This document shows positions 36,128 to 44,440 of a stretch of DNA of 64,000 nucleotides, piece after piece; within the stretch, counting starts at the first letter, position 1, and each line of letters opens with the position of its first letter. This stretch comes from Flavobacteriales bacterium (GTDB lineage: Bacteria; Bacteroidota; Bacteroidia; Flavobacteriales_E; Vicingaceae), in NCBI GenBank assembly GCA_002401955.1, contig NVUQ01000001.1:124001-188000 (forward strand), written 5' to 3'. Below the pieces are notes generated by a model. It was not told the origin of the DNA and ran no database searches. It was given only the letters and a program-made list of their open reading frames with translations. The translations under genes and the position numbers were made by a program.

Positions 36128-37132
36128 GGTTTTGTTTGCTACCGTTTTCTTTTTTTCAAAGGTTATTACGTATTTAAGTCCACAATTAGAAGTAACATCT
36201 ATTGTTCCATTAATTTGCTCAGTAAGAGCTTCAACAATTTCAAGTCCGAGAGATTGGTGGGTATTAATGTTATCCGTTATGCCTATTCCATTGTCGGCAA
36301 TAATGAGTTTGTATTTGCCAGCCTTGTAGGTCAACTCCACCTGAATTTCCCCATCTGGCCTGCCTTTAAATGCGTGTTTGAAAGCGTTGGTCAGCAATTC
36401 GGTAATAATAAGCCCCAGATTAATACTAAGGTCAATGTCAAAACTCGCGACCGATTTCTTTACTATACATTTTATATTGTTGTGGATAGAATAACTGGCA
36501 GTAATGGATGCCGTGAGTTGGTTGATGTAATCACTAAAGTTGATTGAGGCAAGGTCTCCTGATTGGTAGAGCTTAGTGTGTATAAGAGCCATGGAGTTGA
36601 TACGATCCTTGCTTTTGGAAAGTGCTTCATGAACCAGTTTATCATCAATGTTGTTAAATTGAAGGTTGAGCAAACTGCTTATGACTTGCAGGTTGTTTTT
36701 TACTCGGTGGTGTATCTCTTTAAGCAACAGTTCATTTTCAAGGTTCTTTTTTATGATTTCCTCCTCTAACTTCTTCTTTTCTGTTATGTCCTGAGCAATA
36801 CCTACTAGATATCCGTCAGCGGTTCGTGTATTTGTCCACTGTGTCCAAACTTTACGCCCATCCTTGGCGGGCAAAAGGTTTTCGAAAAGGTGCCTGTCTT
36901 TAAGATCAGTCTTTCCAGTTGCCATCGCTGCAGTTTTTGCTTTTCTTGTATCGATATTTCCCCCCAAAGAAGTTAACTCCCACCAACCATTCCCAAGCAT
37001 ATCTTGTGGGTCATAACCCAGAATGGTTTTTATGGCTTTATTAGCGAAAACGATGTGTCCATTTGAATCTGCCACTAGCACAATGGCATTAATGTCATCT
37101 AATGTCGCAAATGGTTTATCTTTTTTTGGCAT
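36125..37132 (-). CDS. PAS-domain sensor histidine kinase, HisKA_2 type
   Basis: The 335-residue soluble kinase has a PAS domain (INAIVLVADSNGHIVFANKA ... GYDPQDMLG) with PAC tail (GIAQDITEKKKLEEEI), the HisKA_2 phospho-acceptor region (LLKEIHHRVKNNLQVISSL) and an HATPase domain (ELLTNAFKHAFKG, DNGIGITD). It has no membrane segment, so it senses an intracellular cue. Its codons look more G/C-rich than those of its neighbours (GGCGGGCAAAAGG type stretches), which may mark recent transfer. No regulator gene is adjacent. Confidence 0.9.
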   Translation of the reverse strand: MPKKDKPFATLDDINAIVLVADSNGHIVFANKAIKTILGYDPQDMLGNGWWELTSLGGNIDTRKAKTAAMATGKTDLKDRHLFENLLPAKDGRKVWTQWTNTRTADGYLVGIAQDITEKKKLEEEIIKKNLENELLLKEIHHRVKNNLQVISSLLNLQFNNIDDKLVHEALSKSKDRINSMALIHTKLYQSGDLASINFSDYINQLTASITASYSIHNNIKCIVKKSVASFDIDLSINLGLIITELLTNAFKHAFKGRPDGEIQVELTYKAGKYKLIIADNGIGITDNINTHQSLGLEIVEALTEQINGTIDVTSNCGLKYVITFEKKKTVANKT

Positions 37133-37300
37133 CTATTTTAAAAGGCTGTTAACACTATTCTTTTCACGTTTCAATAATTCGGCTTTGTTCAAAAAGTGTG
37201 ATATATAACTTAGTGTTAAACGAAGTTATCGTTTTTTAAGGAGAAAATCAAGTCTTCATCCCTTATCATTTAAGATTTTCCTACATTTACGTTTTGGTTA

Positions 37301-37385
37301 AAATCATTGTCAGTTCGAGTGTTCCAAAATTTTACACTGAGTTTATCGAAGTGTTATTTTTGAATGTATCGAGAACCAATGATTT
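37301..37385. repeat. MITE-like repeat with 9-bp terminal inverted repeats, copy 3
   Basis: It is bounded by AAATCATTG and CAATGATTT, exactly the ends of the element at 17759-17817. Inside it reads GTCAGTTCGAGTGTTCC and later TATCGAGAACC, so the same core is present in the direct sense. Confidence 0.65.
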
Positions 37386-37392
37386 TAAGATA

Positions 37393-37450
37393 AGAGTTAT
37401 GCTCGATATAAATTCCGATAAAAATCGGAATAATTCGAATTGACACTCTT
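37393..37450. repeat. Related inverted copy next to copy 3
   Basis: Its minus strand reads GTCAATTCGAATTATTCCGAT ... TATCGAGCATA. ATTCCGAT-AAAA-ATCGGAAT is a perfect 8-bp hairpin, and AAGAGT/ACTCTT marks the ends. Confidence 0.55.
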
Positions 37451-37479
37451 AAGATATAATTATAGATAGAGAAATAACT

Positions 37480-39564
37480 TTGTTACTAAGCATAAATATC
37501 ATTACCGACTATCCACTTTGGTTTAGCATTTTTTGTGTTTTACTAGGAGCTATTTATGCTTTTGTATTGTATCGTAAAGAAGAAAAGTTTAATGAAATTG
37601 CTCCATGGCTTATTAAATTAATGGCCAGTTTTCGATTTTTATTGGTAACAATTTTAGCATTTCTATTGTTATCACCATTTATTAAAACCTTATTTAATAA
37701 GGTAGAAAAGCCAGTAATTGTAATAGCTCAAGATAATTCATCTTCTATATTATTAAATAAAGATTCAGCATTTTATCAAACCGAATATCTAGAAAAACTA
37801 AAAAATTTAAAAGCTAGTTTAGAAGAAAAGTATGAAGTGAAAACTTACACTTTTGGTCAGAATTTAGAGGAAGGTGATAAAATAGATTTTTCTAAAAAAG
37901 TAACGGATTTATCTAATGTATTTGATGAAATAAGCAATAAATACTACAACAGAAATGTAGGTGCTTTAATTTTAGCTTCAGATGGTATTTTTAATCAAGG
38001 CTCTAACCCAGTTTTTAATTCGGGTATTGAGTTTCCGATTTATACTATTGCTTTAGGTGATACATCTATTCAAAAAGACATTATTTTAAAAGAAGCCATC
38101 CACAATAAGATTACTTTTTTAGGTAATCAGTTTCCGATAGAAATTGCTGCAGAAGCCTTACAGTGTGTAGGAAATGAAACGAGATTAACAGTTACACATA
38201 ATGGAAAAAAATTGTTTGCTAAAGAGTATAAATTGAATACAGAACGTTTTGTAATGAACGAGAATGTATTGTTTGAAGCTGAAAAAGTAGGGGTACAGCA
38301 TTATCAAATTTCATTATCAACTATTGAAGGAGAGGTAAGTACTATAAACAATGTAAAAGATATTTATATTGAGGTATTAGATGGGAGGCAAAACATTTTA
38401 ATTCTTGCTAATGCTCCTCATCCAGATGTTAAAGCTTTAAAATTGAGTATAGAGAATAATGAGAATTACAAAGTAACCAATCAGTTAATGAGTGATTTTG
38501 ATGGGAATACAGAGGCATATAGTTTGGTTGTTGTACATCAACTCCCAAGTAACATAAGCCCTACTTTAAAAAAGGCATTAGAAAGTGATGTTTCTGTTCT
38601 TTATTTTTTAGGAAATCAAAGCAATATTGGTAAATACAATTCATTAAATATTGGATTAAACATTGCTAAATCTGGTAATCGATTTAATGAAATTTTACCG
38701 GCTTTTACTAATAATTTCCCATTGTTTACCTTGTCTGAAAATACCATTAAAAGCATAAATACAATGCCGCCAGTTGTTGGTCCTTTTGGAGATTATCAAT
38801 TAAAAACTAATGGTTACGTATTGTTAAATCAGAAAATAGGGAGTGTAGAAACAGATAGCCCGTTAATGGTGTTTTTTCAGGATAACGGTAAAAAGTCTGC
38901 AATATTGGCTGCCGAAGGAATTTGGAAATGGCGAATGCAAGATTTCCTAAAGAACAAAAATCATGATGCTTTTAATGAATTGATTAATAAAACAGTTCAG
39001 TTTTTATCTGTTAAAGAGGATAAAAGTAAGTTTAGAATTATTACTAAAAACAATTATTTCGAAAATGAAATAATTCAGTTTAATGGCGAGTTGTACAATG
39101 ATAGTTATGAGTTGGTAAATGATCCAGAAATTACCCTTGAGTTGTTTGAAGACGCTGGAGATAAATATGATTTTGTTTTTAACAGAACTTCAACTTCATA
39201 CATATTAAATGCAGGAATTTTACCAGCAGGTTTTTATAACTATAAAGCCAAGGTTAAATTTGGGACTAAAGATTATACAGAAACAGGTAAGTTTCAAATT
39301 AAACAATTATTGTTAGAAGCAAATAACACTATTGCTAATCATCAGTTATTACAAAATATTGCAGAGAAATTTGGTGGTAAACTGTTTTATCCAACACAAA
39401 CCGGAGCGCTTGCTAAAGCAATTAATGAGAACACTGATATTACTTCTATTATTTATGAAGAAAACGATTTAAAAGAACTGATTAGTTTAAAGTGGATCTT
39501 CTTTGTATTGCTTGCTTTGTTAAGTGTAGAGTGGTTTTTACGAAAACGAAATGGAGCGTATTAA
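37480..39564 (+). CDS. VWA-like membrane protein, unusual start
   Basis: The 694-residue protein has two N-terminal membrane helices, a von Willebrand A-like domain whose metal motif is near-degenerate (VIAQDNSSSILL), a long beta-rich extracytoplasmic region and a C-terminal membrane helix ending FLRKRNGAY. It resembles BatA-type proteins of Bacteroidota. No in-frame ATG occurs before residue 48. The track uses TTG at 37480, which overlaps a TAACTTTG box, so the true start (TTG, ATA or ATT) is uncertain. Function unknown. Confidence 0.8.
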   Translation: MLLSINIITDYPLWFSIFCVLLGAIYAFVLYRKEEKFNEIAPWLIKLMASFRFLLVTILAFLLLSPFIKTLFNKVEKPVIVIAQDNSSSILLNKDSAFYQTEYLEKLKNLKASLEEKYEVKTYTFGQNLEEGDKIDFSKKVTDLSNVFDEISNKYYNRNVGALILASDGIFNQGSNPVFNSGIEFPIYTIALGDTSIQKDIILKEAIHNKITFLGNQFPIEIAAEALQCVGNETRLTVTHNGKKLFAKEYKLNTERFVMNENVLFEAEKVGVQHYQISLSTIEGEVSTINNVKDIYIEVLDGRQNILILANAPHPDVKALKLSIENNENYKVTNQLMSDFDGNTEAYSLVVVHQLPSNISPTLKKALESDVSVLYFLGNQSNIGKYNSLNIGLNIAKSGNRFNEILPAFTNNFPLFTLSENTIKSINTMPPVVGPFGDYQLKTNGYVLLNQKIGSVETDSPLMVFFQDNGKKSAILAAEGIWKWRMQDFLKNKNHDAFNELINKTVQFLSVKEDKSKFRIITKNNYFENEIIQFNGELYNDSYELVNDPEITLELFEDAGDKYDFVFNRTSTSYILNAGILPAGFYNYKAKVKFGTKDYTETGKFQIKQLLLEANNTIANHQLLQNIAEKFGGKLFYPTQTGALAKAINENTDITSIIYEENDLKELISLKWIFFVLLALLSVEWFLRKRNGAY

Positions 39565-39605
39565 GAATTTAGGAATTAAGAGTTTGATAAGTTAAGTAGA
39601 TAGGT

Positions 39606-40838
39606 ATGAAACCAGAAACAATATTCAACATCATTATTACCATTATTGTTGTCAATTTTTTGTTGGAGCGATGGATGGATTGGTTAAATGATAAAAATTC
39701 ATCAGAGACATTACCAGAAGAGTTAAAAGGAATTTATGATGAAGAAAAGTATGCAAAACAACGTGCTTATGATAAAGTAAAAGGTAGGTTTTCTACTGTT
39801 TCATCAACTTTTAGTTTTGTGTTGATTTTAGCAATGTTATTTTTTAAAGGCTTTGCTTTTGTAGATGCTTACGCGAGAACTATTACTGATCATGTTCTTT
39901 TTTTACCATTAGTATTTTTTGTCATTTTAATGATAGCCTCTGATATTTTAACTACCCCATTTTCTATTTATAGCACTTTTGTAATTGAAGAAAAATTTGG
40001 TTTTAATCGAACAACGATTAAAACATACATTTTAGATAAGCTAAAAGGAGCTTTGGTAGGTGTAATTATTGGGGGTGGATTAATGATGCTTTTTATTTGG
40101 TTTTATAATTATACTGGAGAATTATTTTGGCTGTGGACTTGGGGAGCGATTGCCATTTTCATGATTTTAATTACGATGTTTTATGCTTCAGTTATTGTTC
40201 CTTTATTTAATAAATTAACACCTTTAGAAGAAGGAGAGTTAAAAACGGAAATTATTACTTACTGTAAAAAGGTAGGATTTAATTTGGATAATTTATTTGT
40301 GATGGATGGATCAAAAAGATCATCTAAAGCAAATGCTTTTTTTAGTGGTTTAGGTTCTAAAAAACGAATTGTATTATACGATACTTTGGCTAATGAGTAT
40401 TCTAAAGAAGAAATTACAGCGGTTTTAGCACATGAAATTGGTCATTATAAAAAGAAGCATACATTAACTACAATGGTTGTTTCTGTGGTTCAAATAGGAG
40501 TGATGTTGTTTATTCTATCTTTAGTAATTAATAAGCCTGAATTTTCGATGGCTTTAGGAGTTCAAGAAAAAAGTTTTCATATTGGTTTACTTGTCTTTTC
40601 AATGTTGTATTCACCACTTTCTATGTTAATAGGAATAGTAATGAATGTGATTTCTCGTAAGAATGAATATGAAGCAGATGACTATGCTAAAACTACGTAT
40701 AGTGCTGATCCTTTAGTAAGTTCTTTGAAAAAACTTTCGGTAGATAGCTTGAGTAATTTAACCCCTCACCCTTATTATGTTTTCATGAATTATTCACATC
40801 CAACACTATTGCAGCGTATAAAGGCCTTGTATAATTAA
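39606..40838 (+). CDS. M48 family metallopeptidase, Ste24/CAAX protease-like
   Basis: The 410-residue integral membrane protease matches the CAAX prenyl protease 1/Ste24 group of family M48. It has an N-terminal helical half (about residues 1-200 with several membrane segments) and a catalytic half with HEIGHYKKKH, the zinc motif, and a downstream glutamate in NEYEADDYA. In bacteria it probably cuts membrane-protein segments in quality control, as there is no prenylation. It lies 42 bp after the VWA-like gene. Confidence 0.92.
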   Translation: MKPETIFNIIITIIVVNFLLERWMDWLNDKNSSETLPEELKGIYDEEKYAKQRAYDKVKGRFSTVSSTFSFVLILAMLFFKGFAFVDAYARTITDHVLFLPLVFFVILMIASDILTTPFSIYSTFVIEEKFGFNRTTIKTYILDKLKGALVGVIIGGGLMMLFIWFYNYTGELFWLWTWGAIAIFMILITMFYASVIVPLFNKLTPLEEGELKTEIITYCKKVGFNLDNLFVMDGSKRSSKANAFFSGLGSKKRIVLYDTLANEYSKEEITAVLAHEIGHYKKKHTLTTMVVSVVQIGVMLFILSLVINKPEFSMALGVQEKSFHIGLLVFSMLYSPLSMLIGIVMNVISRKNEYEADDYAKTTYSADPLVSSLKKLSVDSLSNLTPHPYYVFMNYSHPTLLQRIKALYN

Positions 40839-40848
40839 ATAGGTCAAC

Positions 40849-40880
40849 TTTGTTTATTATAAATAAAAAGTTTAACTTTA
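40849..40880 (+). promoter_or_regulatory. Strong Bacteroidota promoter for mini-lipoprotein pair
   Basis: TTTG at 40849-40852 and TAACTTTA at 40873-40880 are separated by exactly 20 bases, and the start codon follows after 22. Same spacing as at 47338-47369 and 50250-50281. Confidence 0.6.
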
Positions 40881-40902
40881 GCGGTATAAAATTTTTTGTA
40901 AA

Positions 40903-41094
40903 ATGAAAAAGTCATTCTTAAGCAAATTCTTAGCATTCTTTTTTTTATGCAGCTTAATGGTACCTCTTACGGTTTCATTACAATCTTGCGGTGGTACCAA
41001 ATACAACAAATCTAGAAATGGAGGGAAAAGAATCAATTCTTCTGGTAGTGTTGGACTTAAAAAGCATAAGAATCGCCATGTTTGGGGTAAATAG
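40903..41094 (+). CDS. Mini-lipoprotein, tandem copy 1
   Basis: The 63-residue product has a lipoprotein signal with lipobox LQSCGG at about residues 26-31, leaving a mature peptide of only about 35 residues. It reads GGTKYNKSRNGGKRINSSGS and ends in a basic tail (KKHKNRHVWGK). The next ORF repeats the core. It has a strong promoter and no homologue I know. It could be a short surface or periplasmic peptide. Confidence 0.75.
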   Translation: MKKSFLSKFLAFFFLCSLMVPLTVSLQSCGGTKYNKSRNGGKRINSSGSVGLKKHKNRHVWGK

Positions 41095-41140
41095 CCTCTT
41101 TTTTCACTAACTTTTTTTCATATTAGACGTAAACTGGTTT

Positions 41141-41278
41141 ATGTCTAATAAAACATTTTCCATATTACTTTTGTTTATCTTTTTAGTTGGATTAGGATGT
41201 TCTTATAGTGGTCCTAAATACAATAAATCCAGAAATGGAGGAAAAAGGATTGTTGCCAATGGCAATATGCGAGGTTAG
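41141..41278 (+). CDS. Mini-lipoprotein, tandem copy 2 (45 residues)
   Basis: This ORF was missed by the track because it is short. It encodes MSNKTFSILLLFIFLVGLGC, a lipoprotein signal with the cysteine at residue 20, then SYSGPKYNKSRNGGKRIVAN. The core KYNKSRNGGKRI is identical to copy 1, which shows a real gene duplication. It ends in MRG and lacks the basic tail of copy 1. It starts 46 bp after copy 1 and is probably on the same message. Confidence 0.72.
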   Translation: MSNKTFSILLLFIFLVGLGCSYSGPKYNKSRNGGKRIVANGNMRG

Positions 41279-41298
41279 TTGTAGCGATTGAATTGGTA

Positions 41299-43524
41299 TT
41301 ATTGGATAACCAGTCGCTTTACAATTCTTTCTTTTTCTGATTCAATTAAAATTAAATAGATTCCTTTTTTATTATTACTTAAATTCAATTGAGTAGTGTT
41401 TTGAGCTATATTTTCTTCTTTATATACCACCTGTCCGATCACATCATAAATTACAACATTAAATGGTTTTTTACTTTGAGTAATGATAGTGAAAATACCT
41501 GTGTTAGGATTAGGGTAAAGATTAAATGAGGCATTTGTATATTCGTGTATTCCCGTTAAGGAATCCATACAAAAAGCAAAATTAATACTATCTGTACTAA
41601 AGGTATTATCAATACCTAATGTATCTCCACTACTGTTTTCTGTTATTAATGTTGATCCGTTTCCAAAACTACAACAATAGCCATCAGGTGTAGATGCATT
41701 ATCATAAAGAGTTAATGTAAAACACCCTCCATATAAACATAAGGTTTCATTATATGTTTGTCCGCCAGTAATATTTGGGTAGCCACCACCTTCTAACAGT
41801 GTAGCTCCAGAAGTATTATCCCTAACTACCCATGATAGTTCTGATCCATAATCATCTGTAGTTAAATCCATTGTTGCTAAAACAGGATTGCTGTTAGAAG
41901 TAAAATTAACGTAAGCACTGTCATTCATCGGGTTACCGTCAAAAGTTCCATTAGGGTTCGAGCATGTAGCAATAAAAGTATGAGGTCCATTAGAGGTATA
42001 AAATGTTGGTAGAGTAACATTTTCTGAAGCGTAAGAAACTAAACTTCCTGTCCAATTTAAGGTGTTAAAACCTCCACCATCTAATTCATAATTAATTGTT
42101 AATGAATTTAATGTGTTTGAACCATGATTTCTAATAGTGATTTGTGGGAAAATAGAATCTCCGCAAATAAAAGAGTTGATTCCATCAATATTTAATAAAA
42201 CAGCATCTGTTGTTAATGTTGCTCCGTTTGGGTCATAGCCATCAAGAGTAGTTGCTCCAGAATTGTTAGGATCTAACCAATGTTTTAATTGTTTACCAAT
42301 AAGCGTGTTGGTTTCCCATGAGTAAGAGAATTTTCCGTAATAGTCAAAAGCATCATTTCCACAAGCGGCATTTCCTCCGTGTAATTGACCAACAATTCTA
42401 TGGTTTTGATCGAATAAAGGAGAACCAGAAGAACCACCCTCAGTTGTGCCAGAATTCCAATCTAATACTTCCCAGTGATCATTACCTGAGCTATAATAGC
42501 CTGATTCAATAACGTTATCATCATCATGAGAAATCTTTTTTACATCTAAAGACGGAAAATGAATTCCTGTACCTTTTGTTGGAGCAATATTTATATTAGA
42601 CCAACCAGCATAAAACACATTGTAATTTGCTGGAGGAGCACTTGAGAGTTCTACTAGTGCAAAATCTGAAGGAATATCTATTGCTCTTAAAGTGCACCCA
42701 CTTATTGTTTGAGATGTTATTCCATCAATATTTGTTACGCAATCTGAAGATTGATAGTTAAACATAAAAATATTATTAAAAGAGGGGTTGCAGTGTTTAG
42801 CAGTTAATACATAGGGTGTTCCATCCTGTAAAACATTATTAATTAAAGCAGCAGAGCAGATCCTAGAATTACTTGAAGTTAAAAGCATTACTGCAGATCG
42901 TATTTCATTACCCCAAAAAGCAGTATCGCAAATAGCATTAACATTACAAGCTCCAGAGCTTCCAAATGATTTAGCGTGGTTAAATAAATCTCTATAGCCA
43001 TGTATTATGGATAAAATTTCAATTGTTCCTTGGCCTTGTACAGCAGCAGGTTCATAGTATTCTAATGTTGAATAATCTCCTTTTAATAATGAAGTAGAAA
43101 ATTGGCCATTTGCTTTATTATTTTCATTCGTAAAAGAACCTAGTCTTTCATTTTTAGTATAAACAAAGAAAGTAGCTCCAATAGGTAAATTAAAAGCACT
43201 GTAGTTTAAGTTAGTGGTTTTTGCATTTGGTGATTGTATGGTTAATCGCCAAATTCTATCTCCGTTAGAAAGGGTTGTCCAAACACCAGAATTGTTAAGG
43301 TTTAAATTTACAAATTGCTCAATACCAAAACGCCAAGCAATGTCTTTATGGGTATCTGTTATTTTATCTTCTTTAATATAGGATTGAAGGTTTAAAGTTG
43401 GTGTAATGTGGATTGGCGCAGTAGATAGATTTTTATTAAAACTAACTGGATTTCCTCCATGACTTATCTGACTAAAGCCATGTAAAGAAATAAGAATACA
43501 TAAAATGAGGGATAATTTTTTCAT
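41299..43524 (-). CDS. Secreted trypsin-like serine protease with T9SS sorting domain
   Basis: The product is about 741 residues, with a signal peptide (MKKLSLILCILISLHGFSQ), a trypsin-fold protease domain and a C-terminal T9SS type-A domain (FNLYPNPNTGIFTI). The catalytic triad can be placed: His in VLTAKHCNPSF, Asp in IPSDFALVELSS and Ser in TTEGGSSGSPLF. The arrangement resembles lysyl-endopeptidase-like enzymes. It is followed by two beta-rich domains. I chose the second methionine at 43524. A TATCTTTAC box lies upstream, and this should be a surface or extracellular protease. Confidence 0.9.
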   Translation of the reverse strand: MKKLSLILCILISLHGFSQISHGGNPVSFNKNLSTAPIHITPTLNLQSYIKEDKITDTHKDIAWRFGIEQFVNLNLNNSGVWTTLSNGDRIWRLTIQSPNAKTTNLNYSAFNLPIGATFFVYTKNERLGSFTNENNKANGQFSTSLLKGDYSTLEYYEPAAVQGQGTIEILSIIHGYRDLFNHAKSFGSSGACNVNAICDTAFWGNEIRSAVMLLTSSNSRICSAALINNVLQDGTPYVLTAKHCNPSFNNIFMFNYQSSDCVTNIDGITSQTISGCTLRAIDIPSDFALVELSSAPPANYNVFYAGWSNINIAPTKGTGIHFPSLDVKKISHDDDNVIESGYYSSGNDHWEVLDWNSGTTEGGSSGSPLFDQNHRIVGQLHGGNAACGNDAFDYYGKFSYSWETNTLIGKQLKHWLDPNNSGATTLDGYDPNGATLTTDAVLLNIDGINSFICGDSIFPQITIRNHGSNTLNSLTINYELDGGGFNTLNWTGSLVSYASENVTLPTFYTSNGPHTFIATCSNPNGTFDGNPMNDSAYVNFTSNSNPVLATMDLTTDDYGSELSWVVRDNTSGATLLEGGGYPNITGGQTYNETLCLYGGCFTLTLYDNASTPDGYCCSFGNGSTLITENSSGDTLGIDNTFSTDSINFAFCMDSLTGIHEYTNASFNLYPNPNTGIFTIITQSKKPFNVVIYDVIGQVVYKEENIAQNTTQLNLSNNKKGIYLILIESEKERIVKRLVIQ

Positions 43525-43615
43525 AAACATAATTATAACATAGATGTAAAGATATCCAATTTTAAGTTTATGAAAAAGCTTTAATCAATTAAAGGTAAAA
43601 AAGACTAGGATGAAA

Positions 43616-44437
43616 CTATAGTGATTTTCCGCAAAATTTACAATGTTTAGCGTTATCATCATGCCCTTCTAAAGAACAGCTTGGACAAACTTGTGTATTA
43701 GATTTTTTACTTGTTATAGCTATTTCAGCACCAACAATACCCGTTGGTACAGCAATAATGGCATAACCAATTATCATAATAATAGAAGCCAAAGTCTGCC
43801 CTAAAATGGTTTGCGGAGCAATATCTCCATACCCAACAGTAGTTAACGTTACAATTGCCCAATAGATACTTTTTGGAATACTTGTAAATCCACTTTCGGG
43901 AGTTTCTATAAGGTACATTAGTGTTCCTAAAATAAATGTTAAGCTTAATAGTGCAAATAAAAATACGACTATTTTGGGTCTGCTGGCTTTAAGTGCTTTT
44001 ATTAAAACATTGGCCTCACCCATAAACTGTGCGAGTTTTAAAATTCTAAAAACCCGTAACAATCTTATGCTTCTGATAATTGCTAATGAATGTGTTCCAG
44101 TAATAAATATTCCTAAATAGGTTGGAATGATAGAAATAAAATCAACAATTCCATAAAAGCTGAAAACATATTTTAAAGGTTTTCCGATTGATACCAATCG
44201 AGCAATGTATTCTATAGTAAATAAAATGGTAAAGGTCCATTCAATAATTCTAAGTTCTTCTCCATATAAGGCAGATATACTGTTAACACTTTCGAGCATA
44301 ACAGTGGTAACACTCAGAAAAATAGCAATTAATAAAACGATGTCAAACCATTTTCCTGCTCGTGTGTCGGCTTCATAAATTACTTCGTGTAGTTTATTTT
44401 TCCATGGCGATAATTGATTCTTTGATGTAGTACTCAC
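43616..44437 (-). CDS. Voltage-gated K+ channel subunit with C-terminal zinc ribbon
   Basis: The 273-residue protein has six transmembrane segments, an S4-like arginine helix (SIRLLRVFRILKLAQFM), the potassium selectivity filter TLTTVGYGDIAP and a cytoplasmic C-terminus ending in a zinc ribbon (CPSCSLEGHDDNAKHCKFCG). It should form a tetrameric potassium channel. The ribbon may sense metal or redox state. The start is GTG, just 3 bp after the stop of the upstream T9SS gene. Confidence 0.92.
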   Translation of the reverse strand: MSTTSKNQLSPWKNKLHEVIYEADTRAGKWFDIVLLIAIFLSVTTVMLESVNSISALYGEELRIIEWTFTILFTIEYIARLVSIGKPLKYVFSFYGIVDFISIIPTYLGIFITGTHSLAIIRSIRLLRVFRILKLAQFMGEANVLIKALKASRPKIVVFLFALLSLTFILGTLMYLIETPESGFTSIPKSIYWAIVTLTTVGYGDIAPQTILGQTLASIIMIIGYAIIAVPTGIVGAEIAITSKKSNTQVCPSCSLEGHDDNAKHCKFCGKSL

Positions 44438-44440
44438 TAA

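Larger units (their letters stand above)
37133..37479. other. 347-bp gap holding two facing repeat elements
   Basis: No gene is seen. The gap between the divergent PAS kinase and the VWA-like gene is largely filled by the MITE-like copy at 37301-37385 and a second inverted copy at 37393-37450. Confidence 0.6.
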
